From the IMG/VR virus record IMGVR_UViG_3300022856_000029, positions 1 to 26,437 of that record: a stretch of DNA of 26,437 nucleotides; one strand, given 5' to 3'. Below are positions 6,060 through 13,498 of this stretch, one piece after another. The notes beneath the pieces were generated by a model. That model made no database searches and was not told the DNA's origin. It saw nothing but the letters and a program-made list of their open reading frames with translations. The translations under genes were made by a program, and so were the position numbers. This DNA is from a virus. How positions within the stretch are numbered: position 1 is the first letter of the stretch; the number at the start of each line of letters is the position of its first letter.

Positions 6060-8057
6060 TTAAAGCTCAAGATTGCTCTCTTGCTTCTTAACCATCTGAC
6101 TAAGTGTGATCAGTTTTTCAATCTGTCGCAAGTCAATATCTTCCATTTCTTTCATAGCCTTAGCAAGATCCAAGATCCCACTAAATCTATCTTTTTGAGC
6201 CTCTGCTTTTCTTTCAATAGCAAGAGCTTTATTTTCCTCTACTCGACTTATTCGTTCAATTCCAAGCCCTCTATTAGCTACCGCTCGTGCTTTCTCAGAT
6301 TCTATACGAGCTTCTAATTCTGCCATCGAAGCTTGCATCTGAACATTTGTTTGTTGAGCTTGCTGTTCAGCTTGTTTAGCAATAGTTTCAGTCAGCTGTT
6401 TCTTGTTCTGTAATGTAGAAGCTTCTAGCAGAACACTATCAGGAACTTGAACTCCGACCTCACGTAAATGTAATAACTGGGCAAACTGCATTTGTCGTTG
6501 AGTGGTAGTATTTAATCCATCTTCAACTGCTGCATCATAACGACCAAAAGCTTTATTATAAAACTGAGCAGTAGGTTCTTCCTCTATAATTCTTTTAACT
6601 TTTCCTGGTGTAAAGTTAACCTGAATCAATTCTATAAGAATTTTACCCAATAGCTTTTGTGCATTATCAAGATTATCAAACAATCCTTGAAGCGTAGTAA
6701 GTCCTGCTCCTTGTCTGAGCATAGAAAGAATACCAGCCTTATCATCAGTAGCAGATCCAAGAAGTTCTTCATTAACACCAGAGATCTCCATAACTTCACG
6801 TGCTAATAGTTCACTTAACTGAATCATAGAAGGTGGTATTTGAGGAGCATTTATACGTTGTACATCGGTCATATTAGCTTCTTCTTTTAACGCTAAACCA
6901 CGACCTTGAGCTGAAAGAAAGACATCTTTTGGATTAACTAAAGCATTTTCCTTATAAACCCAACCTGAATTCAGTTGCGATTCAAGAATATCTAATTCTA
7001 TTTGTCTTCTTCTATTATACAAATATTGCGCATCTCGTAGTCCACGAACAACACCCTGTATTCTCCAAGGAAAGTAAGGTATTTGAGGATTATAGTAAGC
7101 AAATACGGGAACGAATGGATAAATATCTATCCCAAGAGGATTAGGACCGTCGTACATAACACGACCTTCAAGAACAATAGCCAACTTAACTGTTGGGACC
7201 TCTTGGTTAATAACAGTAACTTGAGGATAGGTAGCAAGAAACTCTTCAAGCGATTCTTCTTTAGAAGACTTCCACTCCATCGTTTCACCAGTTTGCGTAT
7301 CAACAAGCATGCGCTGTGTTCTGTAATCACGATAATAGTACTCATCATACGCAAGAAGACCTTGATTGCCTGAGTTTAATGATTCAGGCATAAATTCAAA
7401 CTTCCCATCTTTTCCTCCGCCAGCTTGACCCTGCATTCCCATTATTTCATCTGCTTGATCAGGGAGAAGAGAAAGAGCTTCTTTTTTAGAAACAAATGAA
7501 CGCTTCCATAATCCATTACAATCAGATAAATCAGCTTTCTTAAAGAAGGGGTCAATAAGAAAACTATTATAAGCACAGTTATCTACACGTATATCACCAG
7601 AAATAGGATCACGACGATAATCCATCCATACCTGTAAGAGGTTCATACCCGTTACTAATGATCCATGAAACGAATCAGAGATCGTTTCTAACACACCTTC
7701 TTGCTGTGAAAGCCACATAAGTATCTTTGAAAACTGATCAGCAGTATCTGCATCACCATTCTCTGTAGGAACTGCGATTATAGACTTTCTATTCCGTCTC
7801 TGATTACCAGATATCATGTTTACAACACGACGAATTCTATTGAAGTTAAACTGTTTTCTACGATTTATGGGGATAGATCCGTAAATATCGTTCCACAAAG
7901 TCTGATCACCTGCTTCAAAGCGAGTGTCGGTATCTGCTTCACTCCAGAAGGACTGGTTAATAGTAATAGCCTCAGCATAGAATGCTTCCATACGGCTCAA
8001 GACACCGCGGTTTTTCTCATTATAGTACTGAGGTCCTAATTGAGGGAATAAAGGCAC
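6060..8057 (-). CDS. Portal protein, P22-like (665 aa)
   Basis: The portal forms the dodecameric DNA channel at one capsid vertex and docks the terminase. The N-terminal part matches the P22-type family: the FEAGDQTLW stretch, NFNRIRRVVNMISGNQRRNR (about residues 66-85), SFHGSLVTGMNLLQVWMDYR and the DPFFKKADLSDCNGLWKRSF region. The wing/stem region contains GVVRGLRDAQYLYNRRRQIE and ISGVNEELLGSATD. The last 120 residues are a Gln/Glu/Lys/Arg-rich coiled coil, as expected for a C-terminal barrel or crown. The length is close to the 725 aa of P22 gp1. The start is GTG at 8055-8057, with AAGGA 6 nt upstream. Downstream come the small head genes and scaffold, upstream the small 8101 gene. Confidence 0.92.
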   Translation of the reverse strand: MPLFPQLGPQYYNEKNRGVLSRMEAFYAEAITINQSFWSEADTDTRFEAGDQTLWNDIYGSIPINRRKQFNFNRIRRVVNMISGNQRRNRKSIIAVPTENGDADTADQFSKILMWLSQQEGVLETISDSFHGSLVTGMNLLQVWMDYRRDPISGDIRVDNCAYNSFLIDPFFKKADLSDCNGLWKRSFVSKKEALSLLPDQADEIMGMQGQAGGGKDGKFEFMPESLNSGNQGLLAYDEYYYRDYRTQRMLVDTQTGETMEWKSSKEESLEEFLATYPQVTVINQEVPTVKLAIVLEGRVMYDGPNPLGIDIYPFVPVFAYYNPQIPYFPWRIQGVVRGLRDAQYLYNRRRQIELDILESQLNSGWVYKENALVNPKDVFLSAQGRGLALKEEANMTDVQRINAPQIPPSMIQLSELLAREVMEISGVNEELLGSATDDKAGILSMLRQGAGLTTLQGLFDNLDNAQKLLGKILIELIQVNFTPGKVKRIIEEEPTAQFYNKAFGRYDAAVEDGLNTTTQRQMQFAQLLHLREVGVQVPDSVLLEASTLQNKKQLTETIAKQAEQQAQQTNVQMQASMAELEARIESEKARAVANRGLGIERISRVEENKALAIERKAEAQKDRFSGILDLAKAMKEMEDIDLRQIEKLITLSQMVKKQESNLEL

Positions 8058-8100
8058 ACTAATTCCTTTTTTAAAAAGTTTCTAGGAAAAAGATAGCACA

Positions 8101-8436
8101 TTAAACCTTGGGTGCATCCTCTTTTCTACATCCCTTACAACCACAATCACCTTCAATCATTTTCTTCTCTTGTATAACTGACCATTTTTCATCAAACCAG
8201 AGGAAGAATTCTTTTCTATCTAGATAAGATTCTTTTGCAAACTCTACCATAGGCTTTAAGAGTAAAATGAGATTTAATAATTGATAGTCAGTTCCATGAG
8301 GACCATGAACCCTTTCCATCTTTGTCGCCTCATCCATCTCTTTATTTTTAAGTAAATCTTGAGCCTCTTTATTTATCTTATAAATATGCTGTATAGCCCA
8401 TGCCATTGCGTGCTCTAATGCTTTATCCTTGTTCAC
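8101..8436 (-). CDS. Small helical protein upstream of portal (111 aa, or 131 aa)
   Basis: Two starts are possible. GTG 8434-8436 has AAAGGA 6 nt upstream and gives 111 aa starting at the residues NKDKALEHAM. ATG 8494-8496 would overlap the previous gene by 14 nt and has only a weak AGAAG site, so I prefer the GTG. The product is alpha-helical, with HAMAWAIQHIYKINKEAQDL and a Trp-rich segment FLWFDEKWSVIQEKK. It ends in a possible metal-binding tail C-G-C-K-G-C-R-K. It lies 43 nt before the portal start and is probably cotranscribed. I do not recognise the family. Confidence 0.5.
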   Translation of the reverse strand: MNKDKALEHAMAWAIQHIYKINKEAQDLLKNKEMDEATKMERVHGPHGTDYQLLNLILLLKPMVEFAKESYLDRKEFFLWFDEKWSVIQEKKMIEGDCGCKGCRKEDAPKV

Positions 8437-8482
8437 TGACAATCCTTTTATTTGATGAGTTTTTATTAACCGCCTTATAATA

Positions 8483-8698
8483 CTACATTTTGCCATCACT
8501 TCTAGGCTTATTGCCAGAACAATCTAACCGACAAAGAAATATCTTAATACGCTCTTCTATTAATTCGTCAGACATACCACTATTTCTCAACAGTTTATAC
8601 AAGTTTCTTACGGCTCCTGACTTAAGGTAATCCTGATTATATTTAGGATCAAACAAGCCACTCTTTTCTAAAAACTCTTCAAGACCTTTTATTTTCAT
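8483..8698 (-). CDS. Small hypothetical phage protein (71 aa)
   Basis: A 71-aa soluble protein beginning MKIKGLEEFLEKSGLFDPKY with two amphipathic helices (LEEFLEKSG; SDELIEERIKIFLCRLDC). ATG 8698 has AAAGGA 8 nt upstream. It lies between the HTH gene and the portal-proximal small gene on the same strand. No family is recognised. The C-terminus (GNKPRSDGKM) overlaps the alternative upstream start of the next gene. Confidence 0.5.
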   Translation of the reverse strand: MKIKGLEEFLEKSGLFDPKYNQDYLKSGAVRNLYKLLRNSGMSDELIEERIKIFLCRLDCSGNKPRSDGKM

Positions 8699-8744
8699 TT
8701 TTTACATCCTTTACATTCATACTCGCCCTTTAATAAACTTATTT

Positions 8745-8837
8745 TTATTCAGGCCGTTTCCACTTTTCCTCAAATGGTAAGTAACCCCTTAACATACTAC
8801 GAGAAATCTCACCCCACTGATTTGGATATGATTTCAC
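8745..8837 (-). CDS. Possible 30-aa microprotein or gene remnant
   Basis: Between the HTH gene and the 71-aa gene an open frame reads ...KSYPNQWGEISRSMLRGYLP and then FEEKWKRPE before TAA. Its composition (W, Y, P, R, E) looks like real protein more than random AT-rich DNA. The only available starts are GTG 8835-8837 or TTG just upstream, and neither has an SD. It could be an unannotated microprotein, a remnant of a longer gene, or chance. I list it so the 190-nt gap is not read as empty. Confidence 0.25.
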   Translation of the reverse strand: MKSYPNQWGEISRSMLRGYLPFEEKWKRPE

Positions 8838-8891
8838 CAAAACAATCTGTAGTACTCACTTTTGAGAAGATACAATCTTGAACCCAACTTT

Positions 8892-9077
8892 TTAATCGAC
8901 CTTAAAACTATTTAAAATAGCCTCTAAATCTTCTTTCTTATAGAATCTATACTTTGAAATAGGATGATAATACACCTTTATTCTTTTAGCTTTTTCCCAA
9001 TTACGAAGTGTATTTTTATGAACTCCCAGAAACTCAGCTGCTTCTGTTATCATTAAGAAGTCTTTAAAATTCATCAT
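8892..9077 (-). CDS. MerR/excisionase-type helix-turn-helix protein (61 aa)
   Basis: A single-domain DNA-binding protein. Residues about 8-52 form the winged HTH seen in the HTH_17/excisionase group: LMITEAAEFLGVHKNTLRNW is the HTH and YRFYKKEDLEAIL is the wing plus final helix. It could act as a phage repressor/activator or as an excisionase. The start ATG 9077 overlaps the stop of the 15-codon leader ORF by the ATGA arrangement and has only a weak SD of its own, so translation is probably coupled. Transcription would come from the minus-strand promoter at 9171-9199. It is the first protein gene of the strand that carries the head genes, so it could control either the divergent 122-aa gene or its own operon. 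Confidence 0.8.
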   Translation of the reverse strand: MMNFKDFLMITEAAEFLGVHKNTLRNWEKAKRIKVYYHPISKYRFYKKEDLEAILNSFKVD

Positions 9078-9121
9078 TCTTTACTACTCATAGCAATAAG
9101 CTGTTTTTTTGATGATTCCAT
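9074..9121 (-). CDS. 15-codon leader peptide coupled to the HTH gene
   Basis: ATG 9119-9121 follows a GGGGA site by 8 nt and encodes MESSKKQLIAMSSKE. Its TGA (9074-9076) overlaps the ATG of the HTH gene (9075-9077). This is the standard geometry for translational coupling. No codon run typical of amino-acid attenuation is present. It may simply raise or tune translation of the HTH protein. Confidence 0.5.
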   Translation of the reverse strand: MESSKKQLIAMSSKE

Positions 9122-9170
9122 TATTTTTATCCCCGTATGTAATTAATAAGTATCTCTTTCACCTATTATA

Positions 9171-9199
9171 AGTATAACATAGACTACCAACCTTGACAA
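9171..9199 (-). promoter_or_regulatory. Minus-strand promoter for leader-HTH
   Basis: On the minus strand TTGTCA (9194-9199) and TATACT (9171-9176) are separated by 17 nt. A TG pair one base before the -10 makes it an extended -10. Both boxes match 5/6 to consensus. The -35 box overlaps the -35 box of the plus-strand promoter at 9193-9198. Confidence 0.75.
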
Positions 9200-9221
9200 C
9201 CTTACCAAACTATGCTATAAT
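9193..9221 (+). promoter_or_regulatory. Perfect sigma-70 promoter for the 122-aa gene
   Basis: TTGACA (9193-9198), a 17-nt spacer and TATAAT (9216-9221) match the consensus exactly, with TGC before the -10 (extended -10). It is oriented towards the gene at 9267. The conserved core TATGCTATAATTATAG is nearly repeated in the ERF promoter at 13857. Confidence 0.85.
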
Positions 9222-9266
9222 TATAGTAGAAGGTAAGGAAACAGATAAACAATCAGAAGGATAAAA

Positions 9267-9635
9267 ATGAAAAATATAAACAAAGAATTGACCAAGACAA
9301 ATGAAGAAATGATCAATTATATCATCGAACGAGGAGTAGAAGAATATTGCGAATTAATCGAAGAAGAAAGAGATGCTGGAAATAACGATGAAATTTTATG
9401 CAGAGTTGGTGGAGATAAATATGATGTTCTTTATGAATTAAGACTATTCATCCTAAACAATGACATTACTTCAAAAGATTCTTTAACCCCAAGAGCACTA
9501 AAAATATTTGCTAAGAATATCAATGAATTTGAGCTGGAAGAAGTATTAGATAGTCTCAAAGATATACAAAAAAGAGCTATCACAAAAGCCTACTTTGAAA
9601 TAAAAGAAGAAGAGGAATTCGTTGCCAAAAATTAA
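9267..9635 (+). CDS. Acidic hypothetical protein, divergent to the HTH gene (122 aa)
   Basis: A soluble, strongly acidic, all-alpha protein. It is rich in Glu/Asn/Lys, with EEYCELIEEERDAGNNDEI in the middle and ENYFEIKEEEE-like charge at the C-terminus. No membrane segment, signal peptide or known motif is visible. ATG 9267 has AAGGA 6 nt upstream and lies about 40 nt downstream of a consensus promoter, so it is likely expressed early or in the prophage state. It faces the terminase gene convergently, with a GC-rich hairpin between them. Its position next to a divergent HTH gene fits a regulatory or anti-host protein, but its function cannot be read from sequence. Confidence 0.65.
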   Translation: MKNINKELTKTNEEMINYIIERGVEEYCELIEEERDAGNNDEILCRVGGDKYDVLYELRLFILNNDITSKDSLTPRALKIFAKNINEFELEEVLDSLKDIQKRAITKAYFEIKEEEEFVAKN

Positions 9636-9638
9636 GTA

Positions 9639-9664
9639 GTTACGGGCCCACGTGGGGCCATAAC
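9639..9664. terminator. GC-rich palindrome between convergent genes
   Basis: A 26-nt dyad centred on CCCACGTGGG folds into 12 paired positions with two mismatches (GTTA...TAAC outside, GGCCC/GGGCC inside). It lies 4 nt after the stop of the 122-aa gene and 12 nt beyond the terminase stop. No T-run follows on either strand, so it is an atypical bidirectional terminator or stability hairpin. Its GC content stands out in this genome. Confidence 0.5.
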
Positions 9665-9676
9665 TTATAAGGTACT

Positions 9677-11047
9677 TCAATAGTGTGGTAGATCGTCTCT
9701 AAATATCGATGGCATATTACTGTTATTATTACGACCATAGAGTGTTTCAGCGTATCGTCTATCTAATTCTTCTGGTGTAGTTGTGTTTTTAACCTTAGGT
9801 AAAGAAATACAAAGGTATCTCATAGCATCAGCAAAATGAGAATTACTATCATGCAATGGATGTGCTTTATATACCTTTCGCTTATGATCATACTCTTGTC
9901 TATATCCCTCAATAGATTTTATTAAACTAACGCATTGAGTATTATCAATCCAAATCTTACCTAAAGAGGAACGCACAACCTCTATACCATCAATAATACT
10001 AATGTTGGCAGCAGTCATAAACTTTACTCCTAACTGCTTTGCCTTCTCAATACGCGTTAATCCTGAACCCCATTCTTTTACAGCAATGTCATGAGGGGCT
10101 ATATGTCTACCATACGTATACGGTTTGTTCTTGATAACATTCACATAATGCTCAAGACCTTCTTTGCTATTCTCATAACAATCAATGATACGTACCGTCT
10201 GACCAATAGTCTGAAAGAAGATAATGCAAGTTGAGTCACGAACCCCTAAATCCCATGCTGTATGAACAGAGAATGCACTTTCCCATGGAACACTACCTAT
10301 TTGACCCTTAAGTTTCATGCGATCAATGTATTTAGAATAATATGATCCTTCAACTCCGAGCGTAAAGCTACAGAAATACTCTTGTTGTATAAGATCTTCA
10401 CTTATTAAACCAGAATATCTCTCTTTCTGTATTGTCTCGAGAGATATATGGCCAGTATCCATTACCGTAAGAAAACTCGAATACCAATCAGGATGATTTG
10501 ATGCTATCTGATATAACTCATAAAAATGATTCTTTGCTCGTGGTGTACTCAAAAACATGGCCCAACCATCATTTGCTGCCAAAATAGGACGAGCATACTG
10601 GAACGCTCTTGGATCTGCTAAGGCCCACTCAGTAAACACGATACCAAGCGGGTTAGAACCTACTAAACTTCTATCGTAAGAGTCTGAACCAATCACCTGG
10701 ATCAATGACCCATTAACAAGATGAAGTTTCATCTGTTGGTCATTCTTTCGCTCTATAAGTTCTGATGGTATATAGTCTAAAAACTTAAAACCATCATTTG
10801 TCATTGAGTCCCATATTATCTTTCTCCCGTGTGAATACGTAGGCGCACAATAAAAATAAACACCAGGCTTTAGCAATGCAGCTCGGATCATACAATTCCA
10901 TCCTAAAACATCCTTTCCACTACGGCGTGCCCATACAGCAAGAATACGTTTGTAGCCCTTGTTGAATAAAGCATCCATGATAGGTATCTGATAAGAGCGA
11001 GGCTTAAATCTATTAAGCTTTAATCGTGTCTCTATTTTTAATTTCAT
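9677..11047 (-). CDS. Terminase large subunit (456 aa)
   Basis: The packaging motor ATPase and nuclease. In the 456-aa form (ATG 11045-11047) the Walker A variant is WARRSGKD at about 39-46. The Walker B-like strand with catalytic glutamate is GIVFTEW at 135-141, and the coupling motif is LSTPR at 166-170. The RNase H-like nuclease half has AWDLGVRDST (first Asp about 266), HIAPHDIAV and a final HFADAMRY near the C-terminus. Its length is typical. The frame is open to 11110 inside the small-terminase gene, but the 11047 start sits 7 nt after that gene's stop and is preferred. It pairs with the small subunit upstream. It is far from the portal and in a different operon. Confidence 0.93.
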   Translation of the reverse strand: MKLKIETRLKLNRFKPRSYQIPIMDALFNKGYKRILAVWARRSGKDVLGWNCMIRAALLKPGVYFYCAPTYSHGRKIIWDSMTNDGFKFLDYIPSELIERKNDQQMKLHLVNGSLIQVIGSDSYDRSLVGSNPLGIVFTEWALADPRAFQYARPILAANDGWAMFLSTPRAKNHFYELYQIASNHPDWYSSFLTVMDTGHISLETIQKERYSGLISEDLIQQEYFCSFTLGVEGSYYSKYIDRMKLKGQIGSVPWESAFSVHTAWDLGVRDSTCIIFFQTIGQTVRIIDCYENSKEGLEHYVNVIKNKPYTYGRHIAPHDIAVKEWGSGLTRIEKAKQLGVKFMTAANISIIDGIEVVRSSLGKIWIDNTQCVSLIKSIEGYRQEYDHKRKVYKAHPLHDSNSHFADAMRYLCISLPKVKNTTTPEELDRRYAETLYGRNNNSNMPSIFRDDLPHY

Positions 11048-11054
11048 GTACTCT

Positions 11055-11582
11055 TTACTTCTTTTTGGGAACGAGTGGTGAGTTTGGAATGCTATCAAGA
11101 ACAATAACACTTGGCGCTACATGAGAATTCTCATTCTCTTTGAGCTTAGATCTCCACACTTCAAGCTCTCTTATATCTTCACAATAGAGTGGCATTGTAT
11201 GTTTCACCGTAGAAGGCTCAAGCTTACGCGTTAATGCTCCCTCTTCTCTTCGTATGCCTATAATCTGCATAGCAACAGAATGAGCGTCTGTCATTTCAGG
11301 ATATTTCTTTACCCATTTATAAAATGTTTTTTTTAATATACCTTTCATGATATAGAACTTACCAAGTGTAAGCGCTGAATCACTAGAGACAGACCACTTT
11401 ACAAGCTCTTTTGAAAGTCGTGTTATAAATGATGATGAGATTGGTTTTACACGCATGCTAAAAGTATCTCGGTAATCTTCTAACCATGCGCTATAAGGCG
11501 TGTCAGAGTCACGTTTTGTAACCTTTTTTGCTGACTTTACTCTTTTATTGCTATTGTTTAAGGTTCTCTTCTTTACTGACAT
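11055..11582 (-). CDS. Putative terminase small subunit (175 aa)
   Basis: The gene sits directly before the large terminase and overlaps its alternative start region. The product has a lysine/arginine-rich N-terminus (about 1-25). A helical DNA-binding-like core follows: ITRLSKELVKWSVSSDSALT, then GILKKTFYKWVKKYPEMTDA, resembling the HTH of small subunits that recognise pac sites. A further helix contains HSVAMQIIGIRREEGAL, and the C-terminal region is variable. ATG 11582 has AAAGGAG 9 nt upstream. The call rests on position, size and the basic helical core; there is no sharp family motif. Confidence 0.7.
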   Translation of the reverse strand: MSVKKRTLNNSNKRVKSAKKVTKRDSDTPYSAWLEDYRDTFSMRVKPISSSFITRLSKELVKWSVSSDSALTLGKFYIMKGILKKTFYKWVKKYPEMTDAHSVAMQIIGIRREEGALTRKLEPSTVKHTMPLYCEDIRELEVWRSKLKENENSHVAPSVIVLDSIPNSPLVPKKK

Positions 11583-11606
11583 ATATAAGATCTCCTTTAT
11601 TATATC

Positions 11607-12011
11607 TTATGCTATCTCACTTATAGTAAATTCTACTCGTGGGTGCTTATCGTAAATCTTTTTTGTACGTATCTCAGCTATTTGATCAGTGCTTTTATAA
11701 ATAATTTTATTGGAAGTGTTAAAAACAAACTTTAAACAGTCTCTTATAGAAGGACGAACTATACAGGACTTTCTATAAACACTTTTATTACTTTGATCTA
11801 CTAGTGCACACTTTGGTCGTATGTAAAAAACAGCTTCAAGACATAAAGGTCCAGAAAATAATCGTGCTTCTCCATGCTGACCCTTAAGAGAAAGGAGCGT
11901 TCTTATTTTTAATTCTCGTTGCGCATCCCACATTCTCTTAACATTAGCAAAGCATATACGAGCTAATAAAAATGGGTCATAATCTAACACATACGTCTTG
12001 CTTCTACTCAT
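11607..12011 (-). CDS. RusA-like Holliday junction resolvase homologue, altered active site (134 aa)
   Basis: RusA enzymes are dimeric nucleases that cut Holliday junctions and clear branches before packaging. The C-terminal half fits the family without gaps. RPSIRDCLKFVFNTSNKIIY (86-105) aligns with the usual KPD.DN..KF..DAL.G..Y block, and YKSTDQIAEIRTKKIY (105-120) with the usual Y.DDSQI.E....K.Y block, followed by HPRVEF. The catalytic Asp positions of the first block are Ser88 and Arg90, and the usual DD is Ser107-Thr108. Asp residues occur one position later (Asp91, Asp109). The active site is therefore shifted or lost. ATG 12011 has AGGAG 6 nt upstream. It lies between the replication-type gene and the terminases. 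Confidence 0.75.
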   Translation of the reverse strand: MSRSKTYVLDYDPFLLARICFANVKRMWDAQRELKIRTLLSLKGQHGEARLFSGPLCLEAVFYIRPKCALVDQSNKSVYRKSCIVRPSIRDCLKFVFNTSNKIIYKSTDQIAEIRTKKIYDKHPRVEFTISEIA

Positions 12012-12019
12012 TACAACTC

Positions 12020-13162
12020 CTATTGCAACTCTTTAATTTCTTTCGTTAACGATTGAATGCTGTTATACCATATTTTAGTCAGCTCTTTCAAGAAGAACCT
12101 ACTACCTGATGGTGGCTCAATCAGCATCTCTTGGTATTTAATAATATCTTTTTTAGCCTTTTTTATCTTCTCTTGTTTAGATAACTCTTTTTCTACTATT
12201 TGCGGAGAATGATTACGTACCATATATGGACGATCTGCAATCTTTTTACTCATGATGGCAGATCTACCAACGGACTGTGCCTTTTGCCAGTCTGGTACAA
12301 TCTCATTAGCATCACACCACTTCTTACACACCATAAAGAACCAATTAAACGGATCTTTTATATTTCTAAAGTGCTTCATCTTCTCTTTTGCATGAGCTAT
12401 AGCATCCGAGGGGAATACACTCAGCTTGGTTTGACCATCAATTGTCAAATGTAATGTAGACAAATCTACAATATATTGAGGAGGTGTAGCCGACTCCTGT
12501 TTAAAGTGCTTCATTTTAGCCCACTTCGAATAATTAGAAGGCAATTTCTTGCGTTTCTTCGTTTTCTGGTGCGATTTTCTCTTCTTTTTAGCATCCCCGG
12601 TAGCGAAAGCATTATTACAGGGATATATAGACTTACTTGTAATACTATTTCTTGTGCTATATTCATACTGCACAGGATTTAATATAGGGGCATTAGGCAT
12701 ATATTCAGACTGAATAGGAATCATGCAATTAACCAGGCTGAGAAAGACAAGTGGAAGAAAACGTAGTGATGGAAGTACTCCTGAAAGAAGAGATCGTATC
12801 TTGGTATCAAAAAATATAGGATCTACTGCATAAAGATTGCTCGCCTTCCAACGCCGCTTGCTTGCAATAAGGCCGAGACCTTTTAGTACTTTTATGTAAC
12901 GATTTACAGTCTCTCTTGTACATCCAACATAATTAGCTATAGCTTTTGATTGTGATGGATAAATATGCTTGTATGTATTGCTTAGACCTATAAGATAGTT
13001 AAGAAGTCTGAGTTGAGTTCGAGTTAAACCATCTATAATAGTTAATAAATGCAAACTACCTTTTATACCTAATTGAAAAGAAGTTTTTTTATTTACTTGT
13101 ATTTTAGTAAAATTTGATTTATTCTTGTTTTTGTTAATGATAACTAGTAATCTGTTTCTCAT
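12020..13162 (-). CDS. Winged-helix replication-type protein (380 aa)
   Basis: Residues about 45-115 form a winged helix-turn-helix: LTRTQLRLLNYLIGLS, then SQSKAIANYVGCTRETVNRY and a wing at KVLKGLGLIASKRRW. Similar N-terminal domains occur in phage and plasmid replication initiators and primosome-loading proteins. A very basic linker follows (KKKRKSHQKTKKRKK near 191-205), and the C-terminal 150 residues are helical, with a Trp-rich part (DPFNWFFMVCKKWCDANEI). ATG 13162 has AAGGA about 12 nt upstream, rather far. The leader holds repeats and micro-ORFs that may control expression or serve as binding sites. Position ahead of RusA-like and terminase genes fits replication, but a transcriptional regulator cannot be excluded. 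Confidence 0.6.
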   Translation of the reverse strand: MRNRLLVIINKNKNKSNFTKIQVNKKTSFQLGIKGSLHLLTIIDGLTRTQLRLLNYLIGLSNTYKHIYPSQSKAIANYVGCTRETVNRYIKVLKGLGLIASKRRWKASNLYAVDPIFFDTKIRSLLSGVLPSLRFLPLVFLSLVNCMIPIQSEYMPNAPILNPVQYEYSTRNSITSKSIYPCNNAFATGDAKKKRKSHQKTKKRKKLPSNYSKWAKMKHFKQESATPPQYIVDLSTLHLTIDGQTKLSVFPSDAIAHAKEKMKHFRNIKDPFNWFFMVCKKWCDANEIVPDWQKAQSVGRSAIMSKKIADRPYMVRNHSPQIVEKELSKQEKIKKAKKDIIKYQEMLIEPPSGSRFFLKELTKIWYNSIQSLTKEIKELQ

Positions 13163-13214
13163 TGTATTAGTTTTCCTTAACAGTTAATGATAACTAGTAA
13201 TTGTATTAGTTTTC
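13133..13214. repeat. 50-bp spaced direct repeats at the replication gene start
   Basis: GTTAATGATAACTAGTAA occurs exactly at 13133-13150 and 13183-13200. TTGTATTAGTTTTC occurs at 13162-13175 and 13201-13214, and a related TTGTACCAGTTTTACTTA occurs near 13274. The pattern looks like a tandem duplication of the start region of the 380-aa gene. It could be iteron-like binding sites or a plain duplication. Confidence 0.7.
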
Positions 13215-13495
13215 TTTGTAATAACTGGTCCTATGTTTCGTATAGCAATTTTTTGATGTTCTTTCGTATTCATTGTACCAGTTTTACTTAACTTTGAAAT
13301 TTTCGTTTGTATATAAGAATGGGGTTTGTTCGCCCCAGAGATGAACTTGTTCATCTGCATTGTACCTTCCTTCCTATGAGCAAACATAGGGAGCCGGTTG
13401 TCTATGATAGGCAAAAGAGGGCGTTTATTTAAGAGCATTTGTTTCCTTAGTGGGTTGCATGGTTTTTTAGTAATTGTTTTTTGTTTACTTTTCAT
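13184..13495 (-). CDS. Basic hypothetical ORF before the replication gene (103 aa, or 58 aa)
   Basis: An open frame of 103 codons from ATG 13495, or 58 codons from ATG 13358-13360. The inner start has the better SD: AGGAAGGAAGG directly before TACAATG. The product is lysine-rich with no recognisable domain, beginning MKSKQKTITKKPCNPLRKQM or MQMNKFISGANKPHSYIQTK. Its 3' end lies in the duplicated segment shared with the start of the 380-aa gene, so the C-terminus (TNTITSYH) may be a by-product of duplication. It is either a small real gene or a leader region that stays open by chance. Confidence 0.35.
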   Translation of the reverse strand: MKSKQKTITKKPCNPLRKQMLLNKRPLLPIIDNRLPMFAHRKEGTMQMNKFISGANKPHSYIQTKISKLSKTGTMNTKEHQKIAIRNIGPVITKKTNTITSYH

Positions 13496-13498
13496 GGT

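Noticed and set aside
8698-8718. CKGCKK-coding stretch before the 71-aa gene, similar to the Cys-rich tail of the 8101 product
   Set aside because: It is the SD region (AAAGGATG) read in a frame without a start codon. The likeness is probably coincidental.
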